Shown here in pieces: positions 52,404 through 59,279 of a stretch of DNA of 64,000 nt. Position 1 is the first letter of the stretch. Every line of letters starts with the position of its first letter. Source of the DNA: Mycolicibacterium peregrinum (GTDB taxonomy: Bacteria > Actinomycetota > Actinomycetes > Mycobacteriales > Mycobacteriaceae); contig NZ_LQPP01000013.1 in assembly GCF_002102345.1 (NCBI RefSeq), positions 281,279 through 345,278 of the forward strand, read 5' to 3'. A model generated the notes under the pieces. The model worked only from the letters and a program-made list of their open reading frames with translations. It ran no database searches and had not been told where the DNA came from. The translations under genes were made by a program, and so were the position numbers.

Positions 52404-52461
52404 CGAACAGACGCAAAACTGTCCCTTTGCACGCGGAAGTGGGCAGGTCTGCGTCTGTTCG
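52404..52461. repeat. Intergenic palindrome, family B, copy 2 (right edge of accessory block)
   Basis: CGAACAGACGC (52404-52414) pairs perfectly with GCGTCTGTTCG (52451-52461); the inner part continues AAAACTGTCCC against GGGCAGGTCT with two mismatches and one G-U pair. The sequence CAGACGCAAAACTGTCCCTT is identical to copy 1 at 32351-32412. Likely also a terminator for the 12-gene operon. Confidence 0.75.
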
Positions 52462-52534
52462 GCAGTCAGCGATGAGTTTTCCGCGCGGCAGTGGTCAGAT
52501 CTAGCGACTGTCCATTCCGTGAAGGAGAAATATC

Positions 52535-53308
52535 GTGGTTACCCGTCAGAGCGCCCCGCTGGGTGCCCCCAATTGGATCGACCTGACCACCTCGGACGTT
52601 GATCGCGCCAAGCAGTTCTACGGTGCGGTGTTCGGCTGGACATTCGAAACCGGCGGCCCCGAGTACGGCGGTTACGTCACGGCGGCGGTCGACGGCCAGG
52701 TGGTGGCCGGGCTGATGCGCAATGATCCGCAGTGGAACGCACCCGATGCCTGGACTACCTACCTGCACACCGCTGATGCCGATGCCACGGTGGCGGCGAC
52801 GATCGCCGCCGGTGGGAGCAATTGTGGTGGCGTGATGGACATTCCGGCCAAGGGCCGGATGGCGATGATGACCGACACGGCCAACGGGTTCTTCGGCATC
52901 TGGCAGCCTGCCGGCCATGACGGCTTCGCCCTGTTCAACGAGGCCGGCGCACCGGTGTATCACCAGCTGACCACCAGTGACTACGCCAAGGCGCTGGACT
53001 TCTACCGGACGGTGTTCGGCTGGACCACCCAGGTCGTGTCGGATACCGATGAGTTCCGTTACAGCACGGCATCATTCGATGGTGAGGAGTTGGTCGGTGT
53101 GATGGACGGTTCTGCGTTCATCCCCGAAGGAGCGCCGTCGGCGTGGACCACGTTCTTCGGATCCGACGACGTGGACAAGACCATCGAGCTGGTAATCGCC
53201 AACGGTGGTTCGGTGGTGCGCGCGGCCGAGGACACCCCGTATGGGCGGCTGGCCGCGGTGGCCGATCCGACCGGGGCCGGCTTCAATCTGTCGTCGCTGC
53301 AGGGCTGA
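52535..53308 (+). CDS. VOC/glyoxalase-superfamily protein (Rv0911-like)
   Basis: A 257-residue protein of two tandem VOC modules: module 1 begins APNWIDLTTSDVDRAKQFYG, and module 2 begins HQLTTSDYAKALDFYRTVFG; each continues with GW-T/D and a closing PAG or DPTGAGFNL strand. Length and order match M. tuberculosis Rv0911. Metal ligands cannot be assigned, and no reaction is known. GTG at 52535 has GAAGGAGA upstream. It overlaps the cupin gene tail-to-tail by 26 bases. It marks the return to the conserved backbone after the accessory block. Confidence 0.87.
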   Translation: MVTRQSAPLGAPNWIDLTTSDVDRAKQFYGAVFGWTFETGGPEYGGYVTAAVDGQVVAGLMRNDPQWNAPDAWTTYLHTADADATVAATIAAGGSNCGGVMDIPAKGRMAMMTDTANGFFGIWQPAGHDGFALFNEAGAPVYHQLTTSDYAKALDFYRTVFGWTTQVVSDTDEFRYSTASFDGEELVGVMDGSAFIPEGAPSAWTTFFGSDDVDKTIELVIANGGSVVRAAEDTPYGRLAAVADPTGAGFNLSSLQG

Positions 53309-53756
53309 GCGCGAAGTCGGCGAAGTCGAAGCCCGGCACCACCACGCAACTGACCAGGGCGGGCTCGTCGTCGCGGGGCTTTGCGCGCTGCCAGTGGCCG
53401 GGCGGCACCAGCAGTTGGGGGTGCTGCCCGGCGTCGATGTCCGGGCCCAGCAGGAGCGTGCCCGCCGTGTTCCGGTCCTCGCCGATCTCCAGGATCAGCG
53501 GGCTGCCCCGATGGTGGAACCACAGTTCGGCGCTGCGGACGGTGTGCCAGGCCGACTGTTGGCCGGGCATCAGCAGGAACAGGATCGCGGTGCCGGCGCT
53601 GCGTGGCCCGGTGTAGCCCGGCGGCAGCGAAGACTGGCTCACAGTCAGTTCGCTACGCCACGTTTCTCGGTACCACCCGCCCTCGGGGTGCGGGGCCAGG
53701 TCGAGCCGTCTGGCCCAGTCGGGAAGTTCGGTCACAACCGATAGTCTCGTCGTCAT
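53283..53756 (-). CDS. Cupin (DUF985-type) protein
   Basis: A 157-residue single-domain cupin: LDLAPHPEGGWYRETWRSEL, TAILFLLMPGQQSAWHTVRS with the first His cluster, AELWFHHRGSPLILEIG, and PPGHWQRAKP. These match the DUF985/cupin_5 family, sugar-epimerase-like in fold, with unknown reaction. The ATG at 53756 overlaps the divergent membrane-protein ATG (both within CATG, 53754-53757), so the two genes share an almost zero-length promoter gap. The last 26 bases overlap the VOC gene. Confidence 0.8.
   Translation of the reverse strand: MTTRLSVVTELPDWARRLDLAPHPEGGWYRETWRSELTVSQSSLPPGYTGPRSAGTAILFLLMPGQQSAWHTVRSAELWFHHRGSPLILEIGEDRNTAGTLLLGPDIDAGQHPQLLVPPGHWQRAKPRDDEPALVSCVVVPGFDFADFALSPAATTD
53742..53747 (+). 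promoter_or_regulatory. -10 box for a leaderless Rv0912-like transcript
   Basis: TAGTCT ends seven bases before the ATG at 53755, so transcription would begin at or next to the start codon. It lies inside the first codons of the cupin gene on the other strand. Confidence 0.4.
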
Positions 53757-54192
53757 GGTTCGTCTGCGTCCAGGGTGGCGCGTTGCCCCGGGGTGGCTGG
53801 TCGCCCTGTGTGCTGCGGTCCTGGTGGTGGTCGCCTGGTTGCCGTGGCTGACCACCAGCGCCAACGGTGGCGGCCGGGCCAATGCGATCGGCGGGGCCGT
53901 GGGAAGCATCGTGCTGCCGCGCGGTTTCGGCGCCGGGCAGCTGATCGTTCTGTTGGGTGCCGGATTGATCGTGGCGGGTGCGATGGCCGGGCGGGGCCTG
54001 TCGCAGCGGTGGGCTTCGGCTGTGGGGCTGCTGATTTCGCTGGGTCTGGTGGCGTTGACGGTGTGGTACTACACCCTGAACGTCAAAGGCCCGGTGGCCG
54101 CGGGCTACGGGCTGTACGTCGGCGGTGCGATGGCGGTGCTGGCAGGCTTGTGTTCGGTGTGGTCTTTCCTGTCGACGTTAGGTAAGCAGTGA
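53755..54192 (+). CDS. Four-helix membrane protein (Rv0912-like)
   Basis: A 145-residue integral membrane protein with four hydrophobic segments (WLVALCAAVLVVVAWLPWL, IVLLGAGLIVAGAMAG, AVGLLISLGLVALTVWYY, YVGGAMAVLAGLCSVWSFL). Position between the Rv0911-like gene and downstream genes, size and topology match M. tuberculosis Rv0912 (about 149). Function unknown. The stop overlaps the next start (TGATG). Confidence 0.78.
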   Translation: MVRLRPGWRVAPGWLVALCAAVLVVVAWLPWLTTSANGGGRANAIGGAVGSIVLPRGFGAGQLIVLLGAGLIVAGAMAGRGLSQRWASAVGLLISLGLVALTVWYYTLNVKGPVAAGYGLYVGGAMAVLAGLCSVWSFLSTLGKQ

Positions 54193-54797
54193 TGGGTGAA
54201 TTCGTCACGCCGGTGGAGTTGACCGGGCAACGGTGGGTGACGTTGGAGCCGTTGACGACCGAGCATGTCCCTGAGATCGAGGCTGCAGCGGCGGACGGTG
54301 AGCTGGGTTCGCTCTGGTACACGATGACGCCGAAGCCCGGGGGTGCCGCCGAGTGGGTGCAGCGCATGTTCGAGTTGCGCGCTGCCGATCACGGCGTGAC
54401 CTTCGTGGTGCGCAGCCTCGACGGCGAGTTGGTGGGGTCCTCCAGCTACCTGCATGTCGACGGCCCGAACCGGCGGCTGGAGATCGGGCATACCTGGTAT
54501 ACCGCCGCAGCCCGGCGCACCGGCATCAACGCCGAGACCAAGCTGTTGATGCTCGGGCATGCCTTCGATGAGTTGAATTGTGTGGCAGTGGAATTCCGCA
54601 CCCACTTCTTCAATTTCGCCAGCCGTGCCGCGATCGAACGCCTCGGTGCCAAGCAGGACGGTGTGCTGCGCAGTCACCAGCTGTCACCCGACGGCTCCCG
54701 CCGCGACACCGTCGTCTACTCGATCCTGGATGTCGAATGGCCCGCGGCGCGGTCCAGCCTGAAGTTCAGGCTGGACCGCCGTGGCGGGATCAGTTAA
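54192..54797 (+). CDS. GNAT-family N-acetyltransferase (RimJ/RimL-like)
   Basis: A 201-residue acyltransferase. It has VTLEPLTTEHVPEIEAAAAD at the start, GELVGSSSYLHVDGPNRRLE, IGHTWYTAAARRTGINAETK (acetyl-CoA pocket) and FFNFASRAAIERLGAKQDG, typical of RimJ/RimL-type GNATs. The substrate is unknown. ATG 54192 and GTG 54189 are both possible. It overlaps the hsp18 stop tail-to-tail by four bases, and its last codons are made of a perfect hairpin (54750-54780), so the C-terminal 15 residues may be a read-in extension of the original protein. Confidence 0.8.
   Translation: MGEFVTPVELTGQRWVTLEPLTTEHVPEIEAAAADGELGSLWYTMTPKPGGAAEWVQRMFELRAADHGVTFVVRSLDGELVGSSSYLHVDGPNRRLEIGHTWYTAAARRTGINAETKLLMLGHAFDELNCVAVEFRTHFFNFASRAAIERLGAKQDGVLRSHQLSPDGSRRDTVVYSILDVEWPAARSSLKFRLDRRGGIS
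54750..54780 (-). terminator. Perfect hairpin inside the 3' end of the acetyltransferase gene
   Basis: GCGGTCCAGCCTGAA (54750-54764) and TTCAGGCTGGACCGC (54766-54780) are perfect 15-base arms around one base. It lies 13 bases beyond the hsp18 stop and so fits as the terminator of that gene, while also coding for residues of the convergent acetyltransferase. Confidence 0.65.
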
Positions 54798-55243
54798 TCC
54801 GCATCGACAGTGTTGGTTTCGATCGACTGGCGATCGGCGCCGTGAGCCACTGTGATCTTGCGGGGCTTTGCGCGTTCGGCGATCGGGATCGTCACGGTGA
54901 GGACACCGTTTTCGTACGTGGCGGAGATCGCCGACGTATCGATGCCGTCGCCCAGTGACAGCTGTCGTCGGAAATTGCCGAAGAACCGCTCATTGGCCAG
55001 CCACTGCGCGGATTCGTCGGAACGCGCGGTCCGATGCGCGGAGATTGTCAGCGTGCCGTTGTCGACGTTGACGTCCACCGAGCCCGGATCGACGCCGGGA
55101 AGGTCGGCCGTCAAGACATAGTGGTCGCCGATCTTGCAGAGGTCCATCGGCATGAACCTCGGTGTACGCCTTGACCCGGAATCACCTGCCAGCAAATTCC
55201 TGGTCAAAGAATCAAGGTCGCTGAACGGATCGAAACGAAGCAC
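54794..55243 (-). CDS. hsp18: Hsp18, small heat-shock protein (alpha-crystallin family)
   Basis: A 149-residue Hsp20 chaperone that holds unfolding proteins in the cytoplasm. MLRFDPFSDLDSLTRNLLAG, RTPRFMPMDLCKIGDHYVLT, ADLPGVDPGSVDVNVDNGTL and the crystallin-domain ending ENGVLTVTIP match the mycobacterial 18 kDa antigen family (M. leprae 18 kDa antigen), rather than HspX/Acr. A ribosome site GGAGG lies just before the ATG on the minus strand. The promoter carries a CIRCE-like element, so HrcA control is likely. Tail-to-tail with the acetyltransferase. Confidence 0.92.
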   Translation of the reverse strand: MLRFDPFSDLDSLTRNLLAGDSGSRRTPRFMPMDLCKIGDHYVLTADLPGVDPGSVDVNVDNGTLTISAHRTARSDESAQWLANERFFGNFRRQLSLGDGIDTSAISATYENGVLTVTIPIAERAKPRKITVAHGADRQSIETNTVDAD

Positions 55244-55288
55244 AGTAATCCACCTCCCGTGTCATCTCAGAGCCCGCCACCCTGGCAG

Positions 55289-55342
55289 GCAGCCAATCAC
55301 TGTGCAGCGCCGATATTAGCACTCGATCCAGGAGAGTGCCAG
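55289..55342 (-). promoter_or_regulatory. CIRCE-like operator and promoter of hsp18
   Basis: TTAGCACTC (55316-55324), nine bases, GAGTGCCAG (55334-55342): the left arm is a perfect CIRCE half-site and the right arm matches GAGTGCTAA at seven of nine. On the minus strand CTGGCA, 18 bases, TAATAT makes a -35/-10 pair overlapping the element, so HrcA bound here would block RNA polymerase. Confidence 0.75.
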
Positions 55343-55635
55343 AACTTTTTGGACGGTGATTCTCCGTGGTCCGTGCATTTCAGAGTTGTTTGTCGGCCGC
55401 GAGAGCCCTCGTGATGGCGTGCGCCGAGGCGAACCGTTGGTGGCGTTTCCGTGGACTCGGCCGGGGGTGCGGCCGAGTGTTCGAGAGGCGCACGACGACA
55501 CCGCCCCACCGTCTGTCGCCGCCGAGCCTCGCAGGTTCGACAGAACCGGTAGCAACCTTGTCATCGGAGGTCGTCCCGCCCGGGTCAGTTGAAATCGGTT
55601 GCGTTACTGCCGCAGGTTTTTAGTAGGGTGGCGGC
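55343..55635. other. Gene-free stretch between hsp18 and the leader peptide
   Basis: About 290 bases with no convincing gene. Short open frames exist on both strands (up to about 80 codons) but lack ribosome sites and look random, with Arg/Pro/Ser-rich content. TTGAAA at 55589-55594 could be a -35 for the downstream leader, but I see no matching -10 at normal spacing. Confidence 0.5.
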
Positions 55636-55701
55636 ATGTCGAGCCCCGAAGCGCACAAGATGGGGGCTTTCGGTCACGCCGTCAGCCCCCTGAATCACTG
55701 A
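55636..55701 (+). CDS. 21-residue leader peptide upstream of the chloramphenicol exporter
   Basis: ATG at 55636 with AGGG eight bases upstream opens a frame reading MSSPEAHKMGAFGHAV then SPLNH and a stop at 55699-55701. The ORF lies on two competing hairpins and ends 84 bases before the exporter start. Chloramphenicol resistance genes of this exporter family and others are often induced by drug-stalled ribosomes on a short leader; I infer the same here. Confidence 0.55.
   Translation: MSSPEAHKMGAFGHAVSPLNH
55642..55690 (+). promoter_or_regulatory. Candidate attenuator: mutually exclusive hairpins in the leader
   Basis: Segment 2, GGGGGCT (55662-55668), can pair either with segment 1, AGCCCC (55642-55647), or with segment 3, AGCCCCC (55684-55690). 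Both pairings use the same bases, so a stalled ribosome on the leader ORF could switch the fold. CCTCC at 55753-55757 is complementary to the ribosome site region (GGAG, 55776-55779) of the exporter. Confidence 0.45.
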
Positions 55702-55785
55702 CTCTCTCTCAGTTTTCCGCACTTCTCGGGTGCTGGCCGTGGTGACGAGACGCCTCCTGTTCGTTCTCTTGCCTCGGAGTCCTCG

Positions 55786-56958
55786 ATGCCTTTTGCTCTC
55801 TATCTCCTTGCTCTGGCGGTTTTCGCCATGGGCACCTCGGAATTCATGCTCGCCGGGCTTGTTCCGGATATCGCCGCCGGTCTCGGCGTCACGGTCGGCG
55901 CTGCCGGCTTACTGACCTCCGCCTTCGCCATCGGAATGGCCATCGGTGCGCCGGTCATGGCCGTGCTGGCGCGTCGGTGGACGGCCCGGACCAGCCTGCT
56001 CGGATGTGTTGTCGCCTTTGCGCTCTGCCACGTTGTCGGCGCGTTGACGCCGAACTTCACGATCCTGTTCGGCTCCCGTGTCGTCGCCGCATTGGCCAAC
56101 GCCGGATTCTTGGCGGTGGCGCTCAGCACGGCCGCTGCACTGGTCGCGGCAGACCAGAAGGGACGCGCGCTGTCGGTCCTGCTCGGCGGGACGACAATGG
56201 CGACCATTGCGGGTGTGCCGGGAGGCGCCGTCCCGGGCGAACTTCTGGGCTGGCGATCGGCGTTCTGGACGATCGCCCTGCTGTGCCTGCCCGCCGCACT
56301 CGGCATCTGGCACGGGATTCCCGGTCGTTCTGAAGGGAATTCGGGACCGGCGGTTGGTGACCCACCGCTACGTGGTGAGCTCGCCCTACTCAAATCGCCG
56401 AGGCTGGCCGTGGCCGTACTCCTGGCCGCACTGGTCAATGCGGGCACGTTCGCCGCCTTCACGTTTCTGGCACCGATCGTGACCGACGTTGCCGGATTGC
56501 CGCAGCTGTGGGTGCCGGTGGTGCTGGTGCTTTTCGGGTTCGGTTCGTTCATCGGGGTCACGGTGGCCGGCCGGTTTTCCGACCGTCGTCCCGGGCTCGT
56601 CATCGGCGTGGGTGGCCCGGTGTTGGTTGTCGGATGGATTGCGATTGCCGCCTCGGCCGCCCATCCGGTGATGCTGCTGATTCTGGTCCTGGTACAGGGA
56701 ATCTCGGCCTTCGCGGTGGGAAGCACCCTGATTGCTCGGCTGCTCTACGCGGCGTCCGGGGCTCCGGCCATGGGCGGCTCCTACGCGACGGCAGCGCTGA
56801 ATGTCGGAGCCGCGTGCGGCCCGGCACTGGGCGCCGCCTCGCTGACCGGCCCGGCGGGGAACTTCGGGCCGGTATGGGTCGCCGTTGCGCTCACCGGGAT
56901 CGCCCTGATGGTGGTGCTGGCCATCATGATTCGACGGCGGACACCGCTGCGCCGGTGA
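55786..56958 (+). CDS. Cmx/CmrA-family chloramphenicol efflux MFS transporter
   Basis: A 390-residue, 12-helix major facilitator protein. It starts MPFALYLLALAVFAMGTSEF then MLAGLVPDIA, which is the signature opening of the Cmx/CmrA chloramphenicol exporters of corynebacteria and rhodococci, and continues with FALCHVVGALTPNF, RVVAALANAGFLAVALSTA, RALSVLLGGTTMATIAGVPG and GAPAMGGSYATAALNVGAA, all conserved in that group. It would export chloramphenicol using the proton gradient. GGAG lies 7 bases before ATG. The 3' end overlaps the HxlR gene by 35 bases. Confidence 0.87.
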   Translation: MPFALYLLALAVFAMGTSEFMLAGLVPDIAAGLGVTVGAAGLLTSAFAIGMAIGAPVMAVLARRWTARTSLLGCVVAFALCHVVGALTPNFTILFGSRVVAALANAGFLAVALSTAAALVAADQKGRALSVLLGGTTMATIAGVPGGAVPGELLGWRSAFWTIALLCLPAALGIWHGIPGRSEGNSGPAVGDPPLRGELALLKSPRLAVAVLLAALVNAGTFAAFTFLAPIVTDVAGLPQLWVPVVLVLFGFGSFIGVTVAGRFSDRRPGLVIGVGGPVLVVGWIAIAASAAHPVMLLILVLVQGISAFAVGSTLIARLLYAASGAPAMGGSYATAALNVGAACGPALGAASLTGPAGNFGPVWVAVALTGIALMVVLAIMIRRRTPLRR

Positions 56959-57835
56959 GCCGCTCACCGCACTGATCGCACGTCAACACCGGGGAGAAGG
57001 CATGTCCGTGGCCGGTGTGGGTGAGGAGCACCGCCGGGCCCTCGACGGCCGGGAACGATCGCTGTGCCCACGCCAGGGCTGTGACGAGGACCGGTAGGAA
57101 AGCGGCACCTTTCGGTGTCAGCCGGTATTGGCGGTCCTCGTCGGTGGTGGTGAGAATCCCGTTGGCCCGGAACGTCTGCAGGCGGTCGGCGAGCGACGCC
57201 GGTGGGGCGGCCAGCACCCGCTGAAAGTCGGAGAATCGGGTGGTGCCGGTGAAGGCGGCGACCAGGATCGCAAACGCCCAGCGGTTGCCGAGCACGCTCA
57301 TGGTCTCGGGGAACTGGCCGGACGGGGAATCGCGCCGATCGTCCTCGGAGCGCCGCCGCGTCGTCACCACGGGCAGTGAACGATGCCAGCCGCCGCTCGG
57401 CCCCCACACAGCGGTCACTTCGCCGGAAGTGGTTGGTGCATCGCAGCTGCCACACGTCAGGACCGGGGTGAAATCGGCGCCGCAGCGCAGATGCCGCATG
57501 GCAGGCAGGGATTCGCGGTGCTCGGGCACCCAGTGGCGTTCCCACTCCCAGATGGACAGCAGCACCGGCCACAGTGCCCGGCCACGCGCGGTGATCAGGT
57601 ATTCGTCGCGCGGAGGTCGTTCCTGATAGCGGTGACGTTGCAGCAGACCGTCTTCGGTCAGGGAGCCCAGGCGGCGGGTCAGCACCGAGTTGGAGATCGG
57701 CAGCCTGGTCCGGAACTCCCCGTAACGCGTGGCGCCCAGCAGGGCCTGCTGCATCACCAGCAGCGTCCATTCGTCGCCGACCAGCGCGAGCATCTGCCCG
57801 ACGGCGTTGGTGCCGCCGGCCGGAGCGTCAGTCAC
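56924..57835 (-). CDS. Tandem-duplicated HxlR-family transcriptional regulator
   Basis: A 303-residue protein made of two copies of an HxlR winged helix, each followed by a Cys-pair tail. Copy 1 (about 10-150): MLALVGDEWTLLVMQQALLG, ISNSVLTRRLGSL, tail FTPVLTCGSCDAP. Copy 2 (about 180-303): MSVLGNRWAFAILVAAFTGT, ASLADRLQTFRANGIL, tail FSPVLTCDQCGER. Normal HxlR proteins are about 100-150 residues and dimerise; here the dimer appears fused in one chain. The Cys pairs could bind zinc or sense oxidants. GTG at 57835 overlaps the upstream oxygenase stop by eight bases, tying it to the oxygenase-thiolase operon. Confidence 0.83.
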   Translation of the reverse strand: MTDAPAGGTNAVGQMLALVGDEWTLLVMQQALLGATRYGEFRTRLPISNSVLTRRLGSLTEDGLLQRHRYQERPPRDEYLITARGRALWPVLLSIWEWERHWVPEHRESLPAMRHLRCGADFTPVLTCGSCDAPTTSGEVTAVWGPSGGWHRSLPVVTTRRRSEDDRRDSPSGQFPETMSVLGNRWAFAILVAAFTGTTRFSDFQRVLAAPPASLADRLQTFRANGILTTTDEDRQYRLTPKGAAFLPVLVTALAWAQRSFPAVEGPAVLLTHTGHGHAFSPVLTCDQCGERLTGAAVSAVES

Positions 57836-59279
57836 GCACCAGCCATCGGCGCAGCTGGTCACCCGGCGCCCAGGTGGAGTGGGTTCCACTGGAAACCCGT
57901 TCCGGCAGAGCAAGTTTGCACAGCGGACCGTCAGGAACGCGGGCGGCGTCGAACACCAGGCAGTAGGAGGCGTCGTCGTTCATGTCTGTGGTGATGGTAA
58001 CCAGATAGCCGTCGTCCTCACCGGTGCTGCCCACGCGTGGCGCCATGGCGGTCTCGCTGCCGTACACGCCGTCCTCGAAGGCGTAGCGCTGTTCGGCTCC
58101 GGTGTGCAGGTCGTGACGGACCAGCCCGTCGAACAGGAACCAGCCCGGTCTCCCGGTGGCGGCGTAAGCGTAGCGGTAGTCGCGCCCGGCGTGACCGGGG
58201 TTGATCATGCCGAATTCGGTGATGCTGTCGGACAATTGCTCTTCGCGGGTCTGGCCGGTGACCAGATTGAAGCGCCAGCGGTGCAGGCGGGTCTGCATCT
58301 TGTCCAGCGCCAGGGCCGGCGTCGCGTGGCCCTGGAAGAACCCGTCGAGCACGATCTCATCGCCGTCTTCGTAGGCGTTGGTGAAATGCAGGACGTAGGT
58401 GGTGTCGGCTTCGAACCACTTGACGTCGCCGGCGGCGCCGCGCCGGGGCAGGATCGCGAACCGCGACGGCAGGTCGCGGTGCAGCTTGGGTAGGTGCACG
58501 TTGCTCTGGAGGAACTTGGCGTCCCAGAACAACGGAAAGTCGTTGAGAATCACGTAGTTTTCGGTGAACGCCATGTCGTGGGGCAGACGGGGCCCGGGCA
58601 GTTCGACGTCGACATAGTGGACCAGGCGGTTGTCGGCGTCCACCACGCCGTAGTGCATGTACGGCGCCTGCTTGCCGTAGTTGAAGAACAGCAGTTCGCC
58701 GGTGGCGTCGTCGGCCTTGGGGTGCGCCGAGACGCCCCATTCGGCGGGAAACGCCCCGCCCCAGTCCTCCTTGCCCAGGGCGTCGCCGGTGTACGGGTCG
58801 AGGCGGTACAGGTCGCCGCACTGGTAGAAGCTGGTGAGCGCGACGCCACGGTGCACCGTCACGTCTGTGCTGGAGGCGTCCTTCATCAGCGTGCGCGCGC
58901 CCCAGCCGTGGTCGCGTTTGGCCAGTTCGATCGGTTCGGCGATCCCCGGCCATAGCGGCCCGCCCGCCTCGATCTCGGCCAACAGGCCGTCGGTGGGGAT
59001 GAATCTGTTGCGGTAGAACGCTTTTCCGTCCCGGAACCCGACGATGTGCAGCATGCCGTCACCGTCGAACGGGTGGTAGGTCTGCAACGCCGGATGCAGT
59101 GGGTTCTCGGTGTTGCGCAGGTAGACACCGTCGAGGTCGGTCGGGATCTCGCCGTCGATCACCCGCAGGTCGTCGGCATCCCATTCGGTGGTCTGTGGCC
59201 GCCACGCGCCGGTGCGGTACGGGTGGTCGTCGTCCTCGGGCAGGGTGGACAGGTATTTGGCCACAACCTCGGTGTTCAT
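57828..59279 (-). CDS. Carotenoid cleavage oxygenase family protein (Rv0913c-like)
   Basis: A 483-residue member of the carotenoid/lignostilbene cleavage oxygenase family, seven-bladed propellers with Fe(II) held by four His. Candidate ligands lie in the usual order: GVSAHPKAD, LPHDMAFTENYVI, TTYVLHFTNAYEDGDE and a final SSGTHSTWAPG. N-terminal LDGVYLRNTENPLHPAL and HPFDGDGMLHIVGFRDG are typical. It would split a conjugated double bond of a carotenoid, stilbene or similar. M. tuberculosis Rv0913c lies in the same place. It overlaps the thiolase stop by four bases and the HxlR start by eight. Confidence 0.88.
   Translation of the reverse strand: MNTEVVAKYLSTLPEDDDHPYRTGAWRPQTTEWDADDLRVIDGEIPTDLDGVYLRNTENPLHPALQTYHPFDGDGMLHIVGFRDGKAFYRNRFIPTDGLLAEIEAGGPLWPGIAEPIELAKRDHGWGARTLMKDASSTDVTVHRGVALTSFYQCGDLYRLDPYTGDALGKEDWGGAFPAEWGVSAHPKADDATGELLFFNYGKQAPYMHYGVVDADNRLVHYVDVELPGPRLPHDMAFTENYVILNDFPLFWDAKFLQSNVHLPKLHRDLPSRFAILPRRGAAGDVKWFEADTTYVLHFTNAYEDGDEIVLDGFFQGHATPALALDKMQTRLHRWRFNLVTGQTREEQLSDSITEFGMINPGHAGRDYRYAYAATGRPGWFLFDGLVRHDLHTGAEQRYAFEDGVYGSETAMAPRVGSTGEDDGYLVTITTDMNDDASYCLVFDAARVPDGPLCKLALPERVSSGTHSTWAPGDQLRRWLVRD

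Noticed and set aside
55316..55564. 82-codon minus-strand frame upstream of hsp18
   Set aside because: It overlaps the CIRCE-like element and promoter, and its composition looks random.
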